From: JAFGOG01 sp034429215
Lineage (GTDB): Bacteria > Chloroflexota > Anaerolineae > JAAYZQ01
Assembly (NCBI GenBank): GCA_034429215.1
Contig: DAOUGI010000126.1
Span: 80,027 to 144,026 of the forward strand
Direction of reading: 5' to 3'
DNA length: 64,000 nt
A program made the position numbers and the translations under genes. Below, piece after piece: positions 17,392 to 24,699 of this stretch (positions are counted from its first letter, which is position 1; each line of letters begins with the position of its first letter). Below the pieces are notes generated by a model. It was given only the letters and a program-made list of their open reading frames with translations. It had not been told where the DNA came from and searched no databases.

Positions 17392-18213
17392 TCAACCTCC
17401 CACCGCCGAGTAGCGGCGCAGGCCGGCGCGCCACAGGGCGACAAAGAGCAGCAGGGCGACGCCGAGCCAGGCGGCCTGGACGGCAAACCCGGCCCATATC
17501 TCGGCCGGGGTCAACTGGCCGGCCAGCACCTCCACCGGAAAGGCGACCATGTAGCGGAAAGGCAGGGCCCGCGCCGCCCCCTGCAGCAGGCCGGGCAGCA
17601 GCAGCGTGGGCGCCACCTGGCCGCCGATGAGAAAGATCAGCGATTCCTGCAGCGAGAGCAAGGCGTCGGCCCGCGTGGCCCAGAAGGAGAGCAGGGCGAG
17701 CCAGTAGCCCCACAGCCAGCGCAGCGCCCAGGCCAGGACCAGCGCCGGCAGGAAGGCCAGGGCGTTGCCCCAGGTGACGTGCAGCTCGGGGCGCAGCAGC
17801 AGGGCCAGGATGGCGGCCAGGGGCAGGGCAAAGGTCATGAATACGACCTTGACGGCTGCCTCGGAGGCCAGGGCATCATAGATGGGCGAAAGGGGGCGCA
17901 CCAGCAAAAAGTTCATGCGCCCGTAGCGGATGCCGTCGCCCACGGTCCAGTTGTTGGTGCTGAAGGTGAGCTGATTGACCAGGATGAGGACCACGTAATA
18001 GCCCACCAGCTCGCCGCGGCTGAGGCCTCCCACCGGCTGCTCGCCGGCGGCGGTGGACCAGACCAGCAGGTAGACCAGGAGGGGGACCATCCAGGAAAAG
18101 GCCACCAGGTAGAAAAAGCCGCGGTGCTGCAGCCACGAGAGCCAGGTAGCCCGGATCAGGGCCCATCCGCCGCGGAGGTTGCCGGCACGCAGATTGTCTG
18201 AAAGCAGGCTCAT
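17392..18213 (-). CDS. ABC-2 type exporter permease (first)
   Basis: A 273-residue permease with about six membrane segments. TFSTNNWTVGDGIRYGRMNFLLVRPLSP corresponds to the conserved loop also seen in its neighbour, so the two permeases are distant paralogues forming a heterodimer. I chose ATG 18213, which overlaps the ATPase stop by ATGA; the frame open further upstream lies within the ATPase gene. Its C-terminus WRAGLRRYSAVGG resembles RLGLRRYASASS of the second permease, another sign of duplication. Confidence 0.85.
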   Translation of the reverse strand: MSLLSDNLRAGNLRGGWALIRATWLSWLQHRGFFYLVAFSWMVPLLVYLLVWSTAAGEQPVGGLSRGELVGYYVVLILVNQLTFSTNNWTVGDGIRYGRMNFLLVRPLSPIYDALASEAAVKVVFMTFALPLAAILALLLRPELHVTWGNALAFLPALVLAWALRWLWGYWLALLSFWATRADALLSLQESLIFLIGGQVAPTLLLPGLLQGAARALPFRYMVAFPVEVLAGQLTPAEIWAGFAVQAAWLGVALLLFVALWRAGLRRYSAVGG

Positions 18214-19208
18214 GCCGCCGCCTCCTGATAAATCTGGTCGATGACGGCGTCGATGGGCGGGTCCTCCACGGCCAGGTCGGCCACGGGCAGTGTATTCAGC
18301 AGGTGGGCGGTGAGGGCCGGGGCCTGATCGCTGGCAACGCGCAGCGCCAGGCGGCCGTTCTCCTGCTCGATCACGTCCACGCCGGCGGGCAGCGACGGTG
18401 CGGGCGACGGCCCGCCGGCGCCGCTGCCAAAGGTGACGCGCACCAGCTTGAAGGGGGCGAGCCGATGGGCCAGGCCCTTGAGCTGGCCGTCGTACAGGAG
18501 CTGCCCGTGGTGGATGAGGATGACGCGCGGGCAGAGGGCCACGACGTCGGCCATGTAGTGGCTGGTGAGGATGACGGTCACGCCGCTGCGGCGGTTGTAC
18601 TCGCCGAGAAAGCGCCGCAGCCGCCCCTGCATCGAGACGTCGAGGCCCAGCGTCGGCTCGTCGAGAAAGAGAACCTGGGGGCAGTGGAGCAGGCCGGCGA
18701 TGAGCTCGCACTTCATGCGCTCGCCCAGCGACAGGTTGCGCACCGGCCGGGCCAGCAGCTCCTCCATGTCCAGCAGCGCCACCAGCTCGGCCAGTGTCCG
18801 GCGGTACTCGGCCGGCGGCACGCGGTAGATGCGGGCCAGCACGTCAAAGGTCTCCAGCGGCGGGATGTCCCACAGCATCTGGCTCTTGTTGCCCATGACC
18901 ATGCTGATGCGCCGGAGGTAGGCCGGGCGGCGCTCCCAAGGCGTGTGGCCCAGGACGGCGGCCCGCCCCGCGGTGGGATGCAGCAGGCCGCTGAGCATCT
19001 TGAGCGTCGTCGTCTTGCCGGCGCCGTTGGGCCCGATAAAGCCCACCATCTCGCCGGCGGCGACGTCAAAGCAGATGTCGCGCACGGCGTCCACGTCGCG
19101 GTAGGTGCGCCGCACCAGGCCCTTCAGGGAAGCCCGCAGGCCTGCTTCCCGCTCGGGCACGCGGTAGGTTTTGCACAGGTTTCGCACCTGGATTTGACAT
19201 TCTGTCAT
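18210..19208 (-). CDS. ABC exporter ATP-binding protein
   Basis: A 332-residue ATPase for the two ABC-2 permeases downstream. Motifs are Walker A GPNGAGKTTTLKML, signature LSLGERMKCEL, Walker B VLFLDEPTLGLD and the switch histidine in LTSHYMADV. An N-terminal stretch of about 50 residues (YRVPEREAGLRASLKGLVRR) before the core is typical of exporters of this DUF990-linked type. About 80 residues follow the core. ATG 19208 is preceded by GGAGAAGAG. The gene starts 28 bp after the RibD_C-type reductase gene and is probably in its operon. Confidence 0.9.
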   Translation of the reverse strand: MTECQIQVRNLCKTYRVPEREAGLRASLKGLVRRTYRDVDAVRDICFDVAAGEMVGFIGPNGAGKTTTLKMLSGLLHPTAGRAAVLGHTPWERRPAYLRRISMVMGNKSQMLWDIPPLETFDVLARIYRVPPAEYRRTLAELVALLDMEELLARPVRNLSLGERMKCELIAGLLHCPQVLFLDEPTLGLDVSMQGRLRRFLGEYNRRSGVTVILTSHYMADVVALCPRVILIHHGQLLYDGQLKGLAHRLAPFKLVRVTFGSGAGGPSPAPSLPAGVDVIEQENGRLALRVASDQAPALTAHLLNTLPVADLAVEDPPIDAVIDQIYQEAAA

Positions 19209-19236
19209 CTCTTCTCCTCGCATGGCCGGACGGTTT

Positions 19237-20013
19237 CTAGGCGGTGGCCGGGCGGTAGCGCAGCCAGACCCGGCCCCCGGCGCCGGTCCGGCCGGGTTGC
19301 ACTTGAGCCGAGATAAGCTCCAGCTTGATCGGCATCTCACCGGGGCCCAGAGCGGGCGAGGTGAACAGTGCGGGCGTGTCAGAGCCGCCGACGACACCGG
19401 GCAGGAATTCGACGTTGACCTCGTCCACCAGCCCGGCCCGCAGCAGGGCGCCGTTGAGCCGGCCACCGGCGGTGGAGATGAGGCTTTGCACGCCCAGCCG
19501 GACGCCCAGCTTGTCCAGGGCGGCGGCCAGATCGACCTGTTCCCGGCCGGCCACCAGGTAGGGGATCGCCTCGTGCCGCAGGTAGGCCAGGTACTCGGCC
19601 GGGGTATGGCGCCCCACCAGGACGAGCAGGTGCCAGCCCTGCCAGCTTTCGCCAAAGGCGGCGCCGTCCTTTATCCAGCCCCGGCCGCGGCCCCGGCCGT
19701 CGACGACGACGAACCAGCCGGCGTGTCCGGGGCGCTCGACGACGGCAGGGGGCAGGAAATCGTCGTACAGGGCGGCCGCATCTCCCTCCACGGGCGGCAA
19801 CGGCTGGGGCTCGTCCCCGTCGCGGACGAAGGAGCCGCTGCCCTCCAAAGTCGCGCCGGGGCGGTGGAAGAGCTTGAGCCACTCGAAGGTGTCGCTGCCC
19901 TCGTCGAGGGCCTGCCAGCGCTCATCGCCCCACAGCAGCAGGTGGTCGCGGGAGGCCGCCAGCCGGCCGTCCAGGGAAGCGCTGTTGAACGTCACTACTT
20001 TCGGTCTTGCCAT
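19237..20013 (-). CDS. RibD C-terminal-domain (dihydrofolate-reductase-like) reductase
   Basis: A 258-residue NADPH-binding reductase of the RibD_C/DHFR-like group. VTFNSASLDGRLAASRDH is the substrate-side N-terminal motif, and SLISTAGGRLNGALLRAGLVDEVNVEFLPGVVGG is the characteristic C-terminal block. Stand-alone members reduce various pteridine-like or small substrates and are not necessarily riboflavin enzymes; no rib genes are nearby. It lies between the double-MerR regulator and the ABC exporter, with a MerR-type operator over its promoter, which suggests induction together with the exporter. Confidence 0.8.
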   Translation of the reverse strand: MARPKVVTFNSASLDGRLAASRDHLLLWGDERWQALDEGSDTFEWLKLFHRPGATLEGSGSFVRDGDEPQPLPPVEGDAAALYDDFLPPAVVERPGHAGWFVVVDGRGRGRGWIKDGAAFGESWQGWHLLVLVGRHTPAEYLAYLRHEAIPYLVAGREQVDLAAALDKLGVRLGVQSLISTAGGRLNGALLRAGLVDEVNVEFLPGVVGGSDTPALFTSPALGPGEMPIKLELISAQVQPGRTGAGGRVWLRYRPATA

Positions 20014-20075
20014 GGTCAGTGTCTCCTTTGCTGCCCATTGTGTGCGGCCCGATGGGTTTCGGGCAGCTTCCCCTT

Positions 20076-20106
20076 ATTATACCACCTTGGTGTGCAAGTG
20101 GAGGGT
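20076..20106 (-). promoter_or_regulatory. MerR-type operator/promoter of the reductase-exporter operon
   Basis: Minus strand ACCCT-13-AAGGT (20106-20084) followed directly by TATAAT (20081-20076), with no good -35 box. A dyad in an over-long spacer before the -10 box is the hallmark of MerR-activated promoters. The gap 20014-20234 holds this site and a second copy at 20192-20214. Confidence 0.55.
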
Positions 20107-20191
20107 TATAGGAGACGGGCAGCAAGTGGAGGGGAATGAGACCGTATCCCCGACCCCGCGGCTATGATGCTTGTCCTTTACCAGAGCCTAA

Positions 20192-20214
20192 ACCCTGGTC
20201 TGCAAATGGAGGGT
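20192..20214 (-). promoter_or_regulatory. Second copy of the MerR-type operator
   Basis: ACCCT-13-AGGGT in the same orientation. The two 23-bp sites agree at about 20 positions and share TTGCA in the centre. It lies 108 bp upstream of the first copy, between the merR stop and the reductase promoter. Confidence 0.5.
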
Positions 20215-20234
20215 TGCGGGCCGGCGCCCTGGCT

Positions 20235-20990
20235 TTAATCCCCGTATTCGCGGATCATGGCCTCCAGTTGGCCGATGATCTCCGCCGCCCGCGCCTCTTG
20301 CTCGGCCAGGGTGGAAAGCCAGCGGTCGGCCGCGCTATAGATCTCCTCGTCGGGCCGGGGCGTATCCAACACCTGTCGCAGGTCCTGGCCCGAGGCCCCG
20401 TCCAGGTGCAGCATCATGCGCAAAATGGCCATCTGGCTGTAGCCGGCGCGGTTTAGCATGCGGATGACCCGCAGGCGACCAAACTCGGCGGCGCCGTACA
20501 GCCGGTAGCCGCTCTCCGGGTCGCGCGGCACCCGGATCAGGCCGTTGCGCTCCCAGTTGCGCAGCATGTCGGTGGTCACCCCCAGCCGCCGGGCTGCCTC
20601 GCCGATGCGCAGCCGCTGCGAGGCGCCATCGACGGCCACACCCTGGGCCCAGCGCTCCAGCAGGCCGGCGGCCGCCTCGGCCTGGGCGCGCTCGGCCTGC
20701 ACCAGAGCCAGGTGGTGGTAGGCCTGCTCCAGGGCGCCCCCGAGGTCGCCCGACGCGGCGCAGCGCACCAGGTCGAGGGCCGACTGGCGGATGTTGGGGC
20801 CCGGCCAGCCGCCATGCAGGGCGGCGCGGGCCAGGCGCATCTGGTCCAGGTGGCGCCGGCTGTAGAGGCGATAGCCGCCGGGGCTGCGCGGAACGGGCGG
20901 CAAAAAGCCCCACTCCTCGTAGAGGCGCACGGTGTTGGCGTGCACGCCTACTTGACGAGCGATTTCCGAGGTGTACAGATGCTGTTTCAC
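20235..20990 (-). CDS. Transcription regulator with two MerR-type DNA-binding domains
   Basis: A 251-residue regulator. The first MerR helix-turn-helix covers about residues 5-72 (YTSEIARQVGVHANTVRLYE, GYRLYSRRHLDQMRLA). The second covers about 128-195 (LRIGEAARRLGVTTDMLRNWE, GYRLYGAAEFGRLRVIRML). An Ala-rich helical linker joins them, and a helical tail follows. There is no obvious ligand-binding domain and no cysteine pair for metal. The start is GTG 20990 with AAGGGG upstream. It is read toward the reductase-exporter genes, and operator-like repeats lie between, so it is probably their activator. Confidence 0.85.
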   Translation of the reverse strand: MKQHLYTSEIARQVGVHANTVRLYEEWGFLPPVPRSPGGYRLYSRRHLDQMRLARAALHGGWPGPNIRQSALDLVRCAASGDLGGALEQAYHHLALVQAERAQAEAAAGLLERWAQGVAVDGASQRLRIGEAARRLGVTTDMLRNWERNGLIRVPRDPESGYRLYGAAEFGRLRVIRMLNRAGYSQMAILRMMLHLDGASGQDLRQVLDTPRPDEEIYSAADRWLSTLAEQEARAAEIIGQLEAMIREYGD

Positions 20991-21016
20991 GCTGCCCCTT
21001 TTCTCATTGCGCGCCG

Positions 21017-21045
21017 ATTATAGCATTGCCGCGACCAGGACACAA
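21017..21045 (-). promoter_or_regulatory. Candidate promoter of the double-MerR gene
   Basis: Minus strand TTGTGT (21045-21040), 17 bp, TATAAT (21022-21017), 27 bp before the GTG start. The rest of the 20991-21237 gap shows only the divergent promoter at 21162. Confidence 0.45.
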
Positions 21046-21161
21046 ACCGGGGAACCCGGAACGGCTGTTGGGGGTGGGAAGGGAAAGGGAGTTTGTTGGG
21101 CTCCCGCAGCGGAAGAGAGGCGAGGATGGTAGGAGGGGCCTGTCATAGGATGGAGCGCCTG

Positions 21162-21190
21162 TTGGCAGGTGGGGCCAGACGTGGTATACT
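21162..21190 (+). promoter_or_regulatory. Promoter of the secreted DUF11 protein gene
   Basis: TTGGCA (21162-21167), 17 bp, TATACT (21185-21190), followed by GGAGG (21228-21232) and ATG 21238. Confidence 0.65.
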
Positions 21191-21237
21191 CGCCGGCAAG
21201 GACCGATCAGCAAAATACACGGCAAACGGAGGCTGAG

Positions 21238-23031
21238 ATGGAATCAAAGGGGTTGTTCCAGCTTGTAGTGACCCTGGCGCTGCTGGCAGCGCTCGGGGGG
21301 GTTGTGCTCGCTTCTGCCGCCACCGCCTATCCAGATCCAGGTGGAGCCGCACCGATTACACCCGGCCACGGGGCATCCGCTGCCCAGGCGGAAGCGCCTG
21401 CAACAGGCAGGGCGCAGGGCAGACCATTCGGCGAGGCTATCATTGTCGACCACTCCAGCACGGATATCACGGCGGTGCCGCAGGAGTGGATAGAGGAGGC
21501 CAAGCTCGAGCTTCACATCGCGTACGGGCATACTTCTCACGGCGGCCAACTGACAAGCGGGATGGCCGACTTGATCGGCTTTGCCAACAATGGGGGCCTG
21601 GGGCTCGCACTTCCCTACAACATTTTTGATTTCAACAGCGGCGGAACGAACGGGGCGCTGGATCTGCGCGAGCCTTTTGCGGGTGACGCCGGCTATTACC
21701 CTCAGTGGGTAGACGAGACCACAACGTATCTCGGCCTTCCCGATCCCGATACGGGCCGGGGAACGAACAACCCTGATATAAACGTCGTGATCTGGTCGTG
21801 GTGCGGCCAGGTATCAGGGTACACCGAACAGCAGATGCTGGACCAATATCTGCTGCCGATGACCCAGTTGGAGGCGGACTATTACGGCATTACCTTTGTG
21901 TATATGACCGGCCACTCGGACGGGTCGGGCGAAGAGGGGAACCTGCACCTGCGCAACCAGCAGATCAGGAATTACTGCGCAGCGAACGGCAAGGTGCTGT
22001 ACGATTTCTATCACATTGAGATGTACGATCCGGATGAGAGCTATTTCGGCGACAAGGCGGTCAACGACAACTGCGACTATGATTCTGACGGCGACGGCAC
22101 ACGCGACAGGAACTGGGCTATAGACTGGCAGGGCGCGCACGATGTGGGCGTTGATTGGTACGATTGCAGTTGCGCTCACAGCCAGGCGCTGAACTGCAAT
22201 CAGAAGGCCTATGCGGTCTGGTGGCTGTGGGCGCGGCTGGCAGGATGGAACGGCGGCCAGGAGGGCGGATCGCAAAAGGCGGCCTCAACCGCGGTGGCGG
22301 ACCACGGCCAGACCTTTACCTACACGATCACCGTTCGAGACACCGGCGCACCTGTCACTGCCACCGTGTACCTGACCGACGAGGTGCCCGCGGGGCTCGT
22401 GTATGTACCCGGCACGATAACCGCCACGACCGGCATTGCCACCGACGCCGATGCTCCCATCCTGCGCTGGGCTGGGGTCCTGAGCCCCACTTCCGTGGCG
22501 ACGGTGACCTTTGGCGTCGTCGTGGAGACCCCTGAGCCCCAGGTGATCACCAACAGCGCCGTTATCGCCTCGCCGGGATACGAGCCGATTACGGTGACGG
22601 CCGTTATCACCACGGTGAACAGCGATCTGCCGGACCTGAGCCCGTCGCACAAGGCGGCCAATCGATTCAGCGGCGAGTATGGCGACTGGATCACCTACAC
22701 CGTCAAGATCTGCAACGCTCCGGGGCCGTTATACGACACAGTGTGGCTTACCGACACGGTCCCAGACGGCCTGATGTATGTATCGGGGACACTGACGAGC
22801 ACGGCCGGCGTCGTTTCCGACGCCGCGGCCCCGGCTCTGTACTGGTCGGGTGACCTGGCTCCCTCGCCGTGTGTCACGATTGGCTATGCGGTCACCGTGA
22901 CGGCGCTTTCGCCCCAGGCCATCGCCAACAACGCCATCATCGCCATGTGGGGCCATGCACCGATCACCCGCACGGTCACGATCCTCGTGAATCCTCGCAG
23001 GCTGTTCCTGCCCGTGGTTGTCAAGGAGTGA
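21238..23031 (+). CDS. Secreted protein with two DUF11 repeats and LPVVVK tail
   Basis: A 597-residue exported protein. The signal peptide is MESKGLFQLVVTLALLAALG and onward. Residues about 60-340 form an unnamed domain with IIVDHSSTDITAVP, AYGHTSHGGQLTSGM, VVIWSWCGQVSGYT and YMTGHSDGSGEEGN; the repeated His/Ser motifs suggest a hydrolase-like or metal-binding fold, but I do not recognise the family with certainty. Two DUF11 beta-sandwich repeats follow (TYTITVRDTGAPVTATVYLTD and TYTVKICNAPGPLYDTVWLTD), then the C-terminus RRLFLPVVVKE. Similar tails end two other secreted proteins in the window. The ATG 21238 has GGAGG 5 bp upstream. Confidence 0.75.
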   Translation: MESKGLFQLVVTLALLAALGGVVLASAATAYPDPGGAAPITPGHGASAAQAEAPATGRAQGRPFGEAIIVDHSSTDITAVPQEWIEEAKLELHIAYGHTSHGGQLTSGMADLIGFANNGGLGLALPYNIFDFNSGGTNGALDLREPFAGDAGYYPQWVDETTTYLGLPDPDTGRGTNNPDINVVIWSWCGQVSGYTEQQMLDQYLLPMTQLEADYYGITFVYMTGHSDGSGEEGNLHLRNQQIRNYCAANGKVLYDFYHIEMYDPDESYFGDKAVNDNCDYDSDGDGTRDRNWAIDWQGAHDVGVDWYDCSCAHSQALNCNQKAYAVWWLWARLAGWNGGQEGGSQKAASTAVADHGQTFTYTITVRDTGAPVTATVYLTDEVPAGLVYVPGTITATTGIATDADAPILRWAGVLSPTSVATVTFGVVVETPEPQVITNSAVIASPGYEPITVTAVITTVNSDLPDLSPSHKAANRFSGEYGDWITYTVKICNAPGPLYDTVWLTDTVPDGLMYVSGTLTSTAGVVSDAAAPALYWSGDLAPSPCVTIGYAVTVTALSPQAIANNAIIAMWGHAPITRTVTILVNPRRLFLPVVVKE

Positions 23032-23058
23032 CCGGGACGTTGGCCCGGTGGTGAGCCG

Positions 23059-23110
23059 GAGGCGCTCTGCGCCTCCGGCCGCTGCGCTCGGGAGCGGCGC
23101 GGGAACGAGA
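23059..23110. repeat. Intergenic palindromic repeat, copy B
   Basis: GGAGGCGCTCTGCGCCTCC hairpin followed by GCGCTCGGGA and GGGAACGAGAA, the same order as the copy at 15711-15777. Confidence 0.55.
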
Positions 23111-23123
23111 AGAACGCTGAGGG

Positions 23124-23699
23124 TCAGGTGCGCGCGGGCGGCGCGTCGCCTGCACCCTCTTGTCGGCCATCCGCTCCGAATGCCGGGTGAAACTCAACGG
23201 CGCCCTGCGGAACATGGCTGTCAAAAGACAGGGCGAAGAAAGCCTCTTCCGGCACCCCATCGCAGTCAAGCCCGCGGATGTTGTTCTGGAACCCAAAGCG
23301 GCCATAGTACCCCGGATGTCCCACGAGGCAGCATCCCCGGGCGCCAAGGTCCTTCAGACGCAATAGCCCTGCCCGGATCAACGCGCTGCCAATCCCCCTT
23401 TGCTGGCATTCCGGCAATACCGACACAGGCCCGAGCCCATACCAATCCGGGGTGCCGTCGGAAATCGTCACCGGGGAGAAGGAGATATGCCCCACGACGC
23501 GCCCATCCACCTCAGCTACCAGCGAGACCGCGAGCGCCTCGGCGGCGCGCAGTGCGGCAACGATGAAATGCTCCGTCTGGTTGCTAATGGCCAGGGTCTT
23601 GAACGCAGCAGCCGTAACCTCGGCGATGGCGCCGACGTCGTCGCTCGTTTCACTTCTGATTAGTACCTTGTCCGTCACGTGCCTGAATCCCTCTCTCAT
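23124..23699 (-). CDS. GNAT-family N-acetyltransferase (YhbS-like)
   Basis: A 191-residue acetyltransferase. VLIRSETSDDVGAIAEVTAAAF begins the domain, GLGPVSVLPECQQRGIGSALI is the acetyl-CoA loop, and CCLVGHPGYYGRFGFQ is characteristic of the YhbS-like group. The start could be ATG 23699 or the GTG eight codons later (VTDKVLIRSE). The C-terminal 20 residues are Gly/Asp/Pro-rich. It is a single gene with its own promoter (23719-23747). Confidence 0.85.
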   Translation of the reverse strand: MREGFRHVTDKVLIRSETSDDVGAIAEVTAAAFKTLAISNQTEHFIVAALRAAEALAVSLVAEVDGRVVGHISFSPVTISDGTPDWYGLGPVSVLPECQQRGIGSALIRAGLLRLKDLGARGCCLVGHPGYYGRFGFQNNIRGLDCDGVPEEAFFALSFDSHVPQGAVEFHPAFGADGRQEGAGDAPPART

Positions 23700-23718
23700 G
23701 GGCTAGACTCACAACGTC

Positions 23719-23747
23719 ATTATAGCAGGTATCCAAGAGCCGGTCAA
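23719..23747 (-). promoter_or_regulatory. Promoter of the YhbS-like GNAT gene
   Basis: Minus strand TTGACC (23747-23742), 17 bp, TATAAT (23724-23719). Confidence 0.65.
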
Positions 23748-23789
23748 CCCCCATCGGAACAGCATCGCTCGCCACAGCGGTATGCGAAT

Positions 23790-23835
23790 TTGACACATGA
23801 TGGATTATAGTGTAATATATGCGTTAGTCATATAT
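23790..23835 (+). promoter_or_regulatory. Promoter with palindromic operator for the PadR/His-rich operon
   Basis: TTGACA (23790-23795), 17 bp, TAATAT (23813-23818). The perfect inverted repeat ATATATG-7-CATATAT (23815-23835) covers the -10 box and start point, as expected for autorepression by a PadR protein. Confidence 0.6.
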
Positions 23836-23860
23836 AGGATGACAGATAAGAGGTGAGGGT

Positions 23861-24253
23861 ATGTGTGAGGGACACCACAGTGAGCGGATGGGCAGCGAAG
23901 GCCGGTGCCATCGCCACGGAGGCCATGTGCGCAGCTTTATCCAGCCCCGGCTGCTGCTGCTGCTGGCGGCCAAGCCGGCGCACGGCTATGAGCTGATGGA
24001 CCGGCTCGGCCAGGAGGAGGACCCGGGGGCCGACCCCGGGCTGCTGTACCGGACGCTGCGCCAGTTCGAGGAAGAGGGGCTGGTGCGGTCGTCGTGGGAC
24101 ACGGAGGGCCGCGGCGCGGCCCGGCGGGTGTACGAGATCACCGACGAGGGGATCGACTACTTGCACGCCTGGGCGGTGAATATCCGCCGCACCCGGGAGC
24201 GGCTGGAGCGGTTCCTGAGCGACTATGAGGCCCATTTCCAGGTTGGAGAATAG
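23861..24253 (+). CDS. PadR-family regulator with His/Cys-rich N-terminus
   Basis: A 130-residue winged-helix regulator. The PadR core is FIQPRLLLLLAAKPAHGYELMDRL, GLLYRTLRQFEEEGLV and RRVYEITDEGIDYLHAW. It is preceded by 22 residues rich in potential metal ligands (MCEGHHSERMGSEGRCHRHGG), with two Cys and five His, which standard PadR proteins lack. A palindrome over its promoter suggests autoregulation. The gene downstream encodes a His/Cys-rich protein, so the pair may respond to a metal; this is an inference from composition only. Confidence 0.8.
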   Translation: MCEGHHSERMGSEGRCHRHGGHVRSFIQPRLLLLLAAKPAHGYELMDRLGQEEDPGADPGLLYRTLRQFEEEGLVRSSWDTEGRGAARRVYEITDEGIDYLHAWAVNIRRTRERLERFLSDYEAHFQVGE

Positions 24254-24329
24254 ACGCTCGCCCGGCCATCCCGCCAAGGGAACGGACGGGTGAGCCGACC
24301 GGTAGATTCGAAGAAAGGAGGTGAAACAT

Positions 24330-24650
24330 ATGAGAAAACATGACGAGCATCACCACTGCCACGGTCACGGCGGTGAGGGTCACTGGGGCAAAGGCCCGCA
24401 GCACCCCCATCACGGCCACGGCGGACACGAGGGGCACGAGTGCTGCGGCGGACACGGTGGGCATCGACGCCACGACGGCGAGTGCTGCCGCGGCGGCGAG
24501 GGCAGGGGCATGGGCCCCGGCGCCCCCTTCAGGCGGCACTTTCCCACGCGCGAAGAGCAGATCGCCTGGCTCGAGGAGTACCTGAAAGAGCTTCAGGCCG
24601 AAGCCAAGGGCGTGGAAGAGCGGATCGCCGAGCTGCAAGCCGGCGAGTAA
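24330..24650 (+). CDS. His/Gly/Cys-rich small protein with DUF5320-like C-terminus
   Basis: A 106-residue protein. The first 65 residues are dominated by His and Gly with Cys pairs (HEHHHCHGHGG-like runs, ECCGGHGGH, ECCRGGEGRG). The last 35 form a charged amphipathic helix, FPTREEQIAWLEEYLKELQAE, as in DUF5320 proteins. The composition suggests binding of a divalent or soft metal. The AGGAGGT site at 24316-24322 fits ATG 24330. It follows the PadR gene by 76 bp and is probably its target. A hairpin at 24653 follows the stop. Confidence 0.75.
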   Translation: MRKHDEHHHCHGHGGEGHWGKGPQHPHHGHGGHEGHECCGGHGGHRRHDGECCRGGEGRGMGPGAPFRRHFPTREEQIAWLEEYLKELQAEAKGVEERIAELQAGE

Positions 24651-24652
24651 GA

Positions 24653-24691
24653 GGGACGGGCGGCGCACCTATTGGGTGCGCCGCCCGTCCC
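24653..24691. terminator. Long hairpin between convergent genes
   Basis: A perfect 17-bp stem (GGGACGGGCGGCGCACC and its complement, 24653-24669 and 24675-24691) with a loop of five bases. It separates the His-rich protein gene from the end of the MttB block. There is no long T tract on either side, so it may be a repeat acting as a terminator. Confidence 0.6.
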
Positions 24692-24699
24692 TATTGGGC

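Noticed and set aside
18214..18711. Longer start for the first ABC-2 permease
   Set aside because: The extension lies within the ATPase gene in another frame; ATG 18213 overlaps the ATPase stop in the usual ATGA pattern.
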